NCBI GenBank assembly: GCA_001642005.1
Contig: LWCA01000006.1
Coordinates: 43,884 to 107,883 of the forward strand
Direction: 5' to 3'
DNA length: 64,000 bases
Source: Intoshia linei
Taxonomy: Eukaryota; Orthonectida; Rhopaluridae
The position numbers were made by a program, and so were the translations under genes. Positions 20,819 through 32,449 of this stretch are shown here, piece by piece. The notes beneath the pieces were generated by a model. It saw only the letters and a list, made by a program, of their open reading frames with translations. It was not told the DNA's origin and did not search any database. Every line of letters starts with the position of its first letter. Within the stretch, counting starts at the first letter, position 1.

Positions 20819-22728
20819 ATGAAAAAAAAGAAGGGTTCTCGTCGAATAAATAATAAACCTAGTGCTATAAATGAAAAAACAGAATACACTGAAAAATTGG
20901 AAAAAAAAGTTGAACTGTTGCAATCACAGTTAAGTAATATTGACAGTATGATTTTGTCTTTCAAAACCAAACATTTGGAAAACTCCAAATTATTAAAAAT
21001 AGATGAAATTGATAATAAAGCTAGTCGTATGCTTAGACAAGTCAAACTCAATTTTTTAAACTATGAATCGTTGAATAAGAGTGATAATGAAAGTTTTACG
21101 TCTCATGAAACCAAATCCAATCAATTTTCCATTTCTCAGAAAGAAGAAAACATACAAAGTCAAGAAGTAATATATTACAGTGTTCTCTGTCTAGTTTTCC
21201 AATGTTAGGAGTCCCAACTTGGGAATACATATTTTTGGGATTCTAGTATCTAGATTATTTGGTGCAATAGAGAAACGATATACCATTAATTTTATTAGAA
21301 AAATTTTATGCCTTGATCTCCTATCAACTTGTAAGGGATATAGTTTCAGAATTGGCTGATTGTAGGAGAATAATGTATAGTTTCTTATAAATACTTTTAA
21401 AATTTTAGCCTACAATCGACGGTGACAGTAAGTTTGACTCCAAATCAGGAACAACGAGTTTAATTATAATGAAATTTATTAATTTTTTATTTAGGTGTTT
21501 TAGATTTCAATATATGCGATTATACTCAATTGGTAAAAAATTTAAATGAACTTGTTGTTTTAAAAGCCTATTATGACACCTCAATAGAAACTAAAATATA
21601 TCAATTGGAAAAGGAAAATTCGAATTTACTGATTCAAAATCAAAACATAAATATAAAGTTACGTGACGCTCGTTTCATTATTGATGAAATAAACCGTACA
21701 TCCAAAAATTTAAAGCTTTCTAATCAAATTCAAAGATTAATGGAAATTCAAGGTATTATATTATATATTAAAAAAGTAGAAATTACCATAAAGTTTTTGG
21801 AAGGCTAACACTTTAAACGTTTATAAAAACAATAGCTTTGGATATTTTCATGATACTTTTAAAAATAGTAATTTGATTTTTTTGTTGATCCAATAATCTT
21901 TAAAAATAAAATATACCTTTTCCTTTAAGACTGTTACTGCTACCTAACTTACTGGTTAGCATCGACTCATTTGAAATTTTAATAAAAAATTTTGGAATAT
22001 CTGAGATAGCATGATAAAAATGTGCGCATAGTATGTAAAATGTTGGCCACCCCTGCCATAAATCATGTTTTTAACATTTATCATTAAAGGATATTAAGGG
22101 TTATCTTAATTTTCCTATTACTATTTTCTTAAAATAATTTTATTTAAAATTTTCTTAGATTTGAAACAAAATGATATTTACCCAGAAGAATTTGTAGATG
22201 AAATTTATCAGGTTTAATTTTTAAAATTTAAAATAAATTTTTGATAATATAGAACACAATTTTAAACACTACAAATGATTGTATAATAAAAAAGAAAAGT
22301 AAAGAAACAAAATTGACTGACATAAACGACAATTTATTGAATCAAATATGTTCAGCGTTATCCGTGGACGATTCTGAAGGTAATTGTGTCAGATTTTTGT
22401 ATCTTTTTAAGCGTTGATTATTTGAATATTTGAAAATTCAAAAAAATTTATTTCACATGTATTATTTTATTAAATTACTAAATCAATTGATATGCATTTA
22501 GTGACTGGATGGAGACAATTTTCAAAATTAGTTCATGTAAATTTATCGGAATATCCAGAAATTGAAAACTCTGCAAATCCTATGAAATCTGTAATTAAAG
22601 TTTGGATGGAACTTAACAGTACGAAAGAGTTAACAATATCACATTTATACAGTATTCTAGTATGTACTCCTCTACGAAAATTTAATTTGGCTCAATACTT
22701 GTATCATTTTTACGATTTAAATAATTAA
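20819..22728 (+). CDS. Coiled-coil protein with a possible C-terminal death domain
   Basis: Six exons (20819-21166, 21409-21427, 21495-21752, 22159-22211, 22253-22379, 22502-22728) close in frame to give 343 aa; the second exon is only 19 nt. Residues ~18-65 form a coiled coil (KLEKKVELLQSQLSNI). A second coil occupies ~155-205 (YQLEKENSNLLIQNQN). The last ~75 residues have the spacing of a death-fold domain: GWRQFSKLVHVNLSEYPEI, then a helix with VIKVWMEL, then TISHLYSIL and FNLAQYL. The first aromatic (W in GWRQF) and the mid-domain W sit where many death domains have theirs. The protein is not assigned to a named family. Its stop is 78 bp from the SAMD15 stop on the opposite strand. The gene model is firm; the domain call is tentative. 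Confidence 0.6.
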
Positions 22729-22736
22729 ACATTGCT

Positions 22737-22742
22737 AATAAA
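22737..22742 (+). terminator. AATAAA polyadenylation signal
   Basis: AATAAA 8 bp after the stop of the coiled-coil/death-domain gene, in the short gap before the convergent SAMD15 stop. Confidence 0.5.
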
Positions 22743-22806
22743 TGTGTTTATAATTTTGTTATTTCACTTCTCAATGTGTTGGTTTATTTTTTGATACAGG
22801 GTAAAT

Positions 22807-25800
22807 TTATTTAGAATAATACAAATTTCTGACTAGATTTGGTTTCCAAATTTTATCTCTAATTTGTTCTACAAAATCATCGTATATTAATTTGTCATTC
22901 TTCTTCCCAGTTTTAGATTTTTGTTCCACATAAAGGGCTAAAAATAAAAATAATATTATTTATCTAAATCACCGCATTACATACTTTATTCAAATTGACA
23001 CTAATTAAAAAAATTTAGAATAGAGCTCTTAAAATTTTGGGTATTAAAATAAGGTAGTTTTGTTCTTTTTGATGGGAATTGAAATTTATCAAAGCAAGTT
23101 ATATTTATATTTGTAACTTTAATATTTCTTTGGTGTTTAATATTCCATTGACTTGTGGTAAATTGAAATTATCATGATGTCCTGTCATGTGGAGATTTTG
23201 AAATTCCTGTTTCACTCGAAAAGGTATTATGTATTATGATAAAAAGTGACTAATATGTAACTAGTTTGTCTGATTTGTACTGTGTATTCTAGTTATGCTG
23301 GGATGTACGTTAATGTGTACGTTTAATGATAATTATAATTATCAAAATTAAATAGCCAAAATTTGAAAAAAATCTCATCAATTTCCTTTTTAACCTATAT
23401 TTTAGAGTAGCCTTTCCGAAATGTGGGTTCGCAGAAAAAATTTTAAAAATATATTATATAACTCAGAACGTAATAAAATAATGTAGTGGCAATATTTGAC
23501 AATGTCTGTAAAAAATCACATTTTTAATGCTCTGCAGTTTAATTTAATCTTAATAGTATTAAAAATTTGGGAACCTTTGTTATAGAGAAAAATTTTCACA
23601 CAATGAACGAACCTTGACTATTTCAATTTCAGCCCTGAATAAAGTACAATATCCTCTTTAATTTGACAATATTTATCAACTCAAAAATTTGAATAATATT
23701 GACATGAATATTTTGAATAAATACAATTTATGAATTTTAAGTAATTTACCATTCACATCTCGTGGTAGTTCCGAAATTGAACGCTTAAAATAATCATCAA
23801 AATTCAAATACAGTAAATATCTAATTTGTTTTGAGATTTGCTAAAACTTAAATTAGTAAATATAACAATTATTTTTGTATTTTGTACTTTTTTATAATTA
23901 CTACAGTATTTTAACACCATCAGTGTTGTAGAGGGTATATAATGTACACTGTACAAACAGCTGATAACAGGAAAAGTATTTTACCTTATATATACAAATT
24001 GATATTATTAATTATTCCAGTTGATATAAATACAAAAGTTCATCCCGAGAAATCTACGCATTCCCGATGAAAAATAATTTGTAATATATTATCAACCAAT
24101 ATTTTTCATATACAGTCAGACCTGTGTATATTTAACACCTAATATAGTGAACATTTTGTAGAGTGATTCATTAAAAATTATTTTGTTAACAAAAAATTCA
24201 CTTTATATGAAAATATAGTGAACAATACTGTAATGAACGGTGAACATCATTCAAAATGAAGGTAATATTCTATTTTTGTATAATCTCCTTGTAATTTGAA
24301 TCAATTAATATGATTTACACTTAATTTTTACATTATATAATGAACGATAAAAAGAGTAAATATTTGTCAATTGGAGAAAAAAATAAATCATACTGTTTCA
24401 TGTGGAAAATAAAACATAGCCAACGAGATATGACTAAGAAATTTAAATTATCTTTGGGCTGCATTAATGGAATAATTAAAAATTCACACAATGTTCTCAT
24501 TTAAGATAAGATCATCCGTAATAGAAGCTGCTTCAAAAACCTCTAAAATAGATGAAAAACTATTTAATCGATTGAATTTAAAAGGTTGAAACATTTGATT
24601 TTATCTGACAAAATGAAAATATAAATAAAACAATGGCTGTCGAATTGTATCAAACTTATAAAATTGAAGATTTCAAGGCTTCAAATGGTTGATAAGTTGT
24701 TTCAAAAAAGGTTATTGGTGAAGAGAGGCTTGTTGACTCCCATTGAAACTATTGTCTAAACAGTTGCAACAATGGTACATTGAAAATTATCCGAATGGAA
24801 TTAATATATTAAAGTCATAAATGATATAATATCGGAAAAATTGTCGAAATAAGCTAAATTAACTGATTATTTTTCTACATTAAAAAAAATTTAAAACATT
24901 GAATATAATTTTAATTAAAATTCTTAATTTTACTTAGTATTTTCGTGAATATTCGGTTGTATTTTCAAAAATATTTTGATTCGATCAAACTTTGTTATGA
25001 CGCTTTAAGTGGAAAAATCAGCATTTTAAGGATAATAAAAGTTCACTATAAACTCTATAATGAATATCGTTATTTTTTCTAAGTTAGTGTTCAATATATA
25101 CAGGTCTGACTGTATTTGGATTAAAATAAAAATTGAAAATGTAAATATTGATCCTACAATTTCAAAATAAAGTGCAATTTGTAGTCTACACATTTACAAT
25201 AAAAAAATATGGGTGAAAATCTATATAATTCATTCCTTGGTAATTTTTTTCATTGCTACGCAATTTTTAAATTTCAAATTCTAATTTTCAAAACATTTTG
25301 AATAAAATTTAACAATAATAATAAATAAAAACTACAACAACGATACTTTGAAGTTAGATTTTCAACGTGAATTTATTTTTTAAGTATAATAATGTGCCCT
25401 CGGCAGAGCTAGGTCCTGTTTGTACGTAGTACATAACAATCAACCTAGTAATAGTATAAAATTATTAATATATCACTGAATATAACTATTACTATATATA
25501 CTAAAAACTTTTTTAAGCTCATTAACGAAAGTGGTTTGAATATAATGCAATTTAGTCTTTGCGTGTTTTTTTTGATATTTTTCTATTTTAAAATTAGTAC
25601 CAACAATAAAATATGTATGATTTAACGTTTCAAGACTATGTCTATACAATATTCCGATAACATCATATACAATGGCGGTGAATAGATTTGATCATGAAGG
25701 TCCATATACAATGTATAGGCCTATACATTTCGTTCCATATCTTATATTACAACTTTCGTATTTGTTAATACAACCGGTAAATGTGAAATTGATCAAATCT

Positions 25801-26729
25801 GATAATAACTAAGGAAATTATTGAATATTACCTGTGATTAATAATTAAAATATTAATGGCGCAATTTCAAGTATATTTTAAAAACTTAATTAAAATTAAC
25901 AAATATATTGCTTCATCAGTTCAATATAATAATTGTCAATAATAATCAATACATGTAATAATAAAAAAATAATTGTTTAATCTACTTACATGTTAAACAG
26001 TGATTTTTACATTGATCAATGGACAATTAACATGGTAAAAAAACCATCATTGTGAAATTAACAAAATCTGATAATAACTAAGGAAATTATTGAATACTAC
26101 CTGTGAATAATAATGACGATATTATTAGCGCAATTTCAAATTTACTTTAAAAACGTAATTAAAATTAACCAATATTTTACCTCATCCGTTCAAAATAAAA
26201 ATTGTTTAGCCTACTTCAACGGGAACATTTTACATTGTGAAATTAAAAAAATCTGATAATCTGAAATTATTAAATATTACCTGCCAATTGTGTCAATTAA
26301 TTATCACAAATTTTGAAAGAGTTGTAAAGTTAAGACATTGAAATTGGCGCTACCTCACCTATTACGATTTCTCATGTTGATCAAAATAAAAATGTGTTAA
26401 ACACTATTCCTAATTTGCATAACCTGATATGCATTCAATAATTACCGCAATATGCTGATATTTGGTAATTCCCAATTTCTGAATGTTGTTCATGTTGAGA
26501 AGAATTAAATTCTTTCCATCAATAAAATTTTCAATGAAGCATTGCTACATATATGTCAATAAACATGATATATTCAATTTGGTTAATTTCAATAAATCAC
26601 GAAAACTTAATTAACATTAACAAGTACCTTATATTGACCAAATCCAATAGATTCTATAAAATCTGCAACATCAGAGAAGGTCCATTCAAGAATTTTATTG
26701 GTATTTTTTAAAAATTCCAAATTATTCAT
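22807..26729 (-). CDS. SAMD15: SAMD15-like SAM-domain protein, minimal form
   Basis: Four exons (26729-26628, 26544-26446, 23840-23750, 22937-22807) join in frame and give 140 aa; vertebrate SAMD15 is several times longer. Residues ~14-70 are a SAM domain: EWTFSDVADFIESIGF, QYKQCFIENFIDGKNL, LNNIQKLGIT-like helix. The C-terminal part carries the SAMD15-specific extension FKRSISELPRD then LYVEQKSKTGKK. SAMD15 is poorly characterised; its distribution in ciliated animals is known but its reaction or partners are not. Intron 2 is ~2.6 kb and contains a tandem repeat, a Helitron copy and a nested pogo-like element. The start codon is 123 bp beyond the Pellino stop on the same strand, so the two genes are tightly packed. 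Confidence 0.8.
23407..23580. mobile_element. Possible small hAT-like element
   Basis: Flanks TTTTAGAG and TTATAGAG differ by one base, like an 8-bp duplication. The inner ends TTTCCGAAAT and (minus strand) TTCCCAAAT are only partly inverted. Weak case, in SAMD15 intron 3. Confidence 0.25.
24010..25448 (+). mobile_element. Helitron-like element interrupted by a pogo-like insertion
   Basis: Plus-strand copy, 5'-truncated near TTCCAGTTGATATAAATAC and ending with the hairpin, then CAACCTAG at 25448 followed by T. The 1000-bp pogo-like element at 24113-25112 splits it; removing that insertion restores the continuity seen in other copies around AATATTTTTCA and TTGGATTAAAAT. Confidence 0.7.
24113..25112 (+). 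mobile_element. Degenerate pogo/Tigger-like DNA transposon nested in a Helitron
   Basis: Exactly 1000 bp, flanked by TA on both sides (24111-24112 and 25113-25114). Terminal inverted repeats start CAGTCAGACCTGT and match over ~25 bp with two differences. From 24340 a short frame (KSKYLSIGEKNKS ... SLGCINGIIKN) resembles the CENP-B/psq-type DNA-binding helix-turn-helix of pogo transposases. A later fragment, QQWYIENYPNGINI, resembles the second CENP-B-type helix block. Multiple stops and the short length show it is dead. Confidence 0.8.
25780..26290 (+). repeat. Local tandem repeat in SAMD15 intron 2
   Basis: The block AAATCTGATAATAACTAAGG recurs starting near 25793 and 26063 (~270 bp apart). 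A diverged third copy follows near 26250. Copies share GGAAATTATTGAATA and GCGCAATTTCAA. Confidence 0.6.
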
Positions 26730-26852
26730 ATTTAAATGAATTTAGTAAATGACCCAATTTTGATAATTATATATGGGACAATTTACAATATTACTATAAA
26801 ATTTTATTCCAAATTGACATTTTTAAATTTTAGGTTAATTTTGGTAAATAAG

Positions 26853-29800
26853 TTAATCAGTATTGTAATGGTCAACTTCAACGTTGATTTTAGTATAGGT
26901 TTTGTTTTCTTTGTCTAACGGATACGCGCAAAATGGGCATTGACGTACTGTAAAAAATTTGACCAAACGAATTTGCAATTCGGACCAAAATCTAAAATTT
27001 GGAAAATTAAATAGGATACTTAAATGTATACCTAACAGTGGATTTGTTGGAGACATGACCACATGGTAAGAAACAATATTCTAAAGGTTCATTGCCTATA
27101 TAAAGGCTAGTCTCTACGCCTAAACGTAATTGAGTACATTTGCTTTCCTAAATAATCTTTACAAAAAATTCATATCAATTTTATAAATTACCAGCTGACA
27201 AACCGGACAAACTCTGACATAGTTTCTATTCTGGTTTGATGAAGGGTTAGTATTACCCAGACCTAAATCTGATGATTGAACTCTATCGTAAGTGGGACCC
27301 ATAATTTCTCTAATTGGTGAAGAACATACGTTACAAGAAATGTGTCCACAATCAAAATTTATCCATGGATTTTCATTGGGACTTTCACATTTACTGAACT
27401 TTAAATGGCATTTGGATGAATCGCATTTGTACAATTTTGAATTAAAGTCCTCTATATATTGGTCAAAGGAGGGTTGTGTCTAATTCAAACATTAAGTTTC
27501 TATAATCAAACTGTAATATGTACCATTCCTTTTTCCAATTCAATTACAGAACGCCAAATTAAAACGACACCATTTAAATCTATCAATGTACAGTCTTCCA
27601 GTATGTTTCGTGATTCAGGTATCTACAGATTAGTTTATATTGAATTTTTATCTACTGCATATATTAGTGGTTATGAAATAAGGTGTGAGATCAATTTAAT
27701 AAAATTTCATCATTTATATGTGGAGTCGGAATTTTTTTATAGAAATGGGATTAACTACAGAGAAATGTTTTACACAAAAGGTTGATAACCCTGTTTGATA
27801 ATTATTTTAATGTAGTATTATCCAATAAAAATTTTATATCAATTTGATCTGATTTATCTTTTTATATCATTTTTATACCAGGAAATTTTACACTTTAGAA
27901 AATCAAAAATTGACATATAAGCTTGTTGACTCCTGTTTTATATGAAAAATAGGTTTTATTGTATTTCGACAAAATGAATGGCAACAATTAAAATATTTTA
28001 TACCCAAACTCCTTCAGATGAATATGAATTTCCAATCACAGATAATTCTCTCCATTGTGCGACACCCGGAAATTCAGGTGTACTAGGATGTAAAAGTAAT
28101 ACACCATTTGGTGTAAAACCATCAACATCCATATCATCGTCCCATGGCATTCTTTGTTTTTCATGCTAGAATTTAATATAGATAATTTGTGAATCTGTTA
28201 CTGCAACTGAACTTTCAACTTACATGGTGAATTATTTTTACGGTTGGAATCATTACAATAATGCTTTTATACTATCAAACCTTATATGGATAATCATTTT
28301 TATCCACCATAAAACGAAAATACATACATTTTAGAGTAAATTAAGGAAACTCAATTCTATGTAAAATGTAAAAACTCTTAAAGTGATTTATCCATACAAT
28401 TTGTTTAAAGGGGCATAGTCCATTAATTAATGTAAAAAAACGCTTTTCTAAGGATAATTTGATATTAATTGATTTTTTCAATGTCTTTTATTCATAATTA
28501 AAATTTTTTGTTTAAAATTGATAAAAGCAGATTATTCACATTGGGTATTGTATAATAAAATTTTATTATTTATGTGTAATTTTTCACACTTACTGAAACT
28601 CCAAGCGGGTATAACTATAACATGTATATTTTGAATAGATCATTTTATCTAAGTTAATTTAAGTGAATTAATTGGAAGCTTTTTATTACATAAACAAAAC
28701 CAATTTCGAAAAATTTTTACCAACTATTTAATTGGATTAATAGCTCGTTAACGGAATTTTTTATAAACTAATATCCTTACTCATATATAGTAATTTAGTT
28801 AAAAATGTATGTCTGTTATTTATTTGTCTGTTCCAGTTTATTTAGAAAAGTAAGAGGCATCGAATTTTAAAAATTCCATCTTTCTATTATAATTTTTCAA
28901 GGGTCATGTTTTAATAATGTAAATTTAGTTTTCAGAAATTTTGATTCCTTCAAGGTCAAAAACCCCAATTATCCCTTTTTTTTTAATTGAAATCAGTCTT
29001 TGAATTATAAAAAATACACAATCTGATAAAGATTAATTTTCGAACCGTTAATTATTTCACATTTTTTGTTTTAATAAAATATTTCAGAAAAAAAATTTAT
29101 GAAAACTAAAATGCTTTTTTGACCATGAAGGCGTCAATTATTTGAGATTGAAATTTTTTGTGTGTGTTAACAGGATACAACTGTACCACCTGTAAATTGT
29201 TGTTAAATTCTAGGGCTGTTTTAATTTATAAAAAAAGGGCCATATGGGTTTTCGCTGTGAAAATGCATATTTTGAGGTTGCCATTTATGATAATGCTTAT
29301 TATTTTAATATCCGTATCAGAGTATATATTTTTTAAACTTTCGACTCGTTTGATTTTCGAAAAAAGGACAATTGGGGTTTTTGACCCGTAAGATGTGAGT
29401 TTGGGAGATATAAATTTATCTTATTATACGTCCCGGAAAAAACTGTCATTGAATTGTGGACTTTATAAAATTCTAAGATTGGTAGTTATTGAAATAAATG
29501 GCAACACACAGACACATAAACAAATATTGTGTAACATATTATATAAATAAGGATAAATTGTGGATAGTTTTAAAAATCATAAATCGCAAAGCCAAAAAAG
29601 TCCATTTTCATGATGAAACCACATATTACCCTTATTTTAAATAATTAAAATAGTTCTAGAATTTAAAAAAAAATACAGCTGATACAGTTACATGCAGTGA
29701 ACACATACAAAAAATTTCAATCTGATAAGTGACGCCTTCATGATCAAAAAAACATTTTATTTTATTTATTTTTTGAAATAATTAATGGTCCTAAAATTAA

Positions 29801-30791
29801 ATAAAAAGATTATTCTGATACAGCTTATTCCAGTTGATATAAATACATAATTTCAACCCCAGAAATCTACGCATTCCCGATGAAAAAAACTTTTATCAAC
29901 CAATATTTTTCAAATGTTTGGATTAAAATTAAAAATGAAAATGTAAATTTTATCTTACAATTTCAAAAAAAATGTACATTAAACGTCTACACATTATTAT
30001 TAAAAACGTAAAAAATATAAAAAATTTACATGTAAAATGATTTGATTAAATGTATTAAATGCTCCAGCAAATACATATGCGGTATAGGGTGGTATTCTTT
30101 CCAACAGAAATCTACATGCAAACCTTGAAACTGTACTTTTTTCGTCCACTCTTAAACTTCGTTCCTCTCTTTGAAAATCTGGCACTGTTTCATTAACATG
30201 AATATCAATTGGATCAGTTTTGTATCTTCCGGCTTGATAAATATCATAGCGAGGATCCGGAGACTAAGGTGAATTTATTTTAAATTTTATTTAACAATAC
30301 GTATTCTTGAACGAGGGTTATTCCGTTTTTTTTCTCTAATACTATGTGATATCTATTTTCTCCAGGTGGCTAAAAATTATTAAATTCAAAATGTCAAAAA
30401 ATGAAGATGAAGGATAATAATTACCACTGGTCTTTGCTTATCTCGATATCTGTAACTACTTGTCACTCTAAAATTGTTTATATCACTTTTAACCGTGTTT
30501 ACCTTATTCCGTTAGGAGATTTGCGTTTTTTTATTACATATTTGGATTTTCTGGTTCCTTCGTTAGATCTATATGGTGCGATAGTTCCGTTATAACTAAA
30601 TGAAATGAAATTTTTTTGATACATAATTATGGCATAATACCCTAAGACGACCAATTCTCCATAAACAATCGGTTCACTTCGTGGTTCATAAATGCTGCTA
30701 GGTTTGTTGTTTGGATTGGTGTTTATGTTGATCTGTATTTTAATAAATAAACGAAAAAATAATCAAATATTACCTTTTTTGGATTAGACAT
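26853..30791 (-). CDS. PELI: Pellino E3 ubiquitin ligase
   Basis: RING-type E3 that binds phosphorylated IRAK-type kinases through an FHA domain in Toll/IL-1 receptor signalling. Eleven exons (30791-30774, 30732-30641, 30595-30503, 30467-30425, 30369-30301, 30263-30030, 28165-28004, 27622-27524, 27479-27192, 27147-27032, 26991-26853) join in frame to 450 aa; vertebrate Pellinos are ~420. The N-terminus has YGELVVLGYNGTI. The FHA core shows STVSRFACRFLLER, DGFTPNGVLLLHP and QWREL. The C-terminal zinc-binding half keeps CGH at 314-316, CPVC at 361-364, PCGHV at 394-398 and CPFC at 423-426, the diagnostic Pellino arrangement. Nine introns are 35-381 bp, eight of these under 60; the tenth (1864 bp) holds head-to-head Helitron copies. 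The likely phospho-threonine-binding arginine region (SRFACR) is intact. The call is strong. Confidence 0.9.
29040..29553 (-). mobile_element. Helitron-like element in Pellino intron
   Basis: Minus-strand copy whose 5' end is A|TCCTTATTTATATAATATG at 29553. It abuts a plus-strand copy at 29570, giving a head-to-head pair. Confidence 0.6.
29570..30000 (+). mobile_element. Helitron-like element, internal part
   Basis: Plus-strand copy lacking the 5' terminus. It contains the blocks TTCCAGTTGATATAAATAC and CTACGCATTCCCGATGAAAA, and ends against the Pellino exon at 30030. Part of a head-to-head pair with 29040-29553. Confidence 0.55.
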
Positions 30792-31120
30792 AAATATTTG
30801 GTCAAATCAATCTACAAATAAGTCTAAATTCAGCCAAGTTGGAAAGTTACTTTAAATTGTTAATACCAGTGTATTTAAAATTTTTCTATATTAAAATGGC
30901 TTAGAAGTCAGCATTTAGTAAGAAAAACGAACATGTTAAATAACCTTATTTTTATTAACAAATACAAATCTTAAATAAACAATTAATGTATAGTTGGTTA
31001 ATAAAGTATGGAACATATGTGGCTTACTGTGTAAACACAATCGTTTTCAAATTGTTTCGTTACCTTCACCAGTAAAGAAACGTCTTGATGGTCATTAAAA
31101 ATTAGTTATTGTAGTATACA

Positions 31121-31890
31121 TCCTTACTTTCAAGTCCACATTTCAATTACAGTTTTTGTCGGGTGATAATAAGATAAATTTCAACTTCACAAACTTACAT
31201 CTTACGGGTCAAAAATCCCTTTTCCTTTTTTTTGAAAATCAAACAAGTTAGAGAATTTCAAAAAATATATAGGCTAATACGGATTTTAAAATCATAAACA
31301 TAATCATAAATTTAAATTTAAAAAAATTATACCTTCAGGGCCAAAACCCAAAATTACCTTTTTTTTTATGAAAACAGCCCTAGAATTAAAAATTTACAAG
31401 TGGTAGAGTTGTATTATGTTAACACATATAAAAAATTATAATCCGAATAAGTGACGACTTCACGGTCAAAAAAGCATTTTAGTATTCATATATCTTTTTT
31501 CCGAAATATTTTATTAAAACAAAAAATTTGATGTAAATAACGGTCCGCAAATTAAAGAAAAGATTATTCTGATAGAGCTTATTCCAGATGATATAAATAC
31601 AAAAGTTCAACCCAATAAATCTACGCATTACAGATGAAAAATAATTTTTAATATATTATCAATTAATATTTTTTAAATATTTTGATTAAAATAAAAATTG
31701 AAAATGTAAATATTGATTCTACAATTTCAAAAAAAAATGGGCATTGAACGTCTACACATTTCCAATAAAGGAATATGGTTGAAAATCTATATAATTCATT
31801 CCTTCGGATTTTTTTCAATTGCTACACAATTTTTAAATTTCAAATTCTCATTTGCAAAATATTTTGAATAAAATTAAATAATATTCTTCT
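31121..31890 (+). mobile_element. Helitron-like element, long copy
   Basis: It starts A|TCCTTACTTTCAAGTCCAC at 31121 and runs through most of the known internal sequence of the family, ending after TTTGAATAAAATTAAA. The hairpin/CTAG end is missing. Confidence 0.65.
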
Positions 31891-31904
31891 ACAATTTCAG
31901 AAAA

Positions 31905-32091
31905 AATACGGAATTATTTTACTATTTTGTAAAATTAGTTTTTTCAAAATTTAATTAAATTATTAAAAAATCTATATGGCTTTTATTTTAAAAACCTGAC
32001 CATACAATATGCAGTTAAAAAATATTGTGGGTAATATCGAAATAAGTACTATAATATGGGTAATGTAGTAAAAAAAGGTTGGGAATCACTG
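31905..32091. repeat. hAT-like right end, family shared with 58140-58322
   Basis: It ends GGTTGGGAATCACTG, which read on the minus strand is CAGTGATTCCCAACC, a hAT-type terminus. The preceding ~170 bp is homologous to 58140-58322 (shared AAGTACTATAATATGG). No left end found. Confidence 0.45.
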
Positions 32092-32449
32092 CTCTAGAGG
32101 TCCTCAAATTTATGAGTTCACATTACTAGGTAGCGACTACTATGCCATTTCATTATTTTTGATATTGTAATAACAAATTACAATTTTAATTTGCAAAAAT
32201 TATAATTATTCAACAAAATATAATTCTATAGTAATTTATGAGATTTACAGTTTATTGTGGAAAAACATTTTTATTTATAAAATGAGTTGACTGTTAACTA
32301 AGAAAATTGAAATGTTCACAAAGGTAATTAAAATTTCTTATATTAATTATCTAGTCATGAATCAAGGACGTGTTTTACTTAGTATATAACGGAAATTCTG
32401 TAAAGTTGTATACTTTTGTAATAATTCGTCTTATTTTGTATACAGTTTA

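Larger units (their letters stand above)
30792..32449. other. Intergenic region between divergent Pellino and TSG101
   Basis: No further exon seen. It should contain both promoters but no core element stands out. A Helitron copy (31121-31890) and a hAT-like right end (31905-32091) occupy the middle. Confidence 0.5.

Noticed and set aside
25668-25785. Plus-strand ATG frame starting MAVNRFDHEGPY with a following GTAAAT
   Set aside because: No downstream exon could be joined, and it lies within the SAMD15 intron on the other strand. Left as unsupported.
27459-27785. 108-codon plus-strand frame
   Set aside because: Antisense to Pellino exons 8 and 9, which are supported by conserved FHA and zinc-motif sequence.
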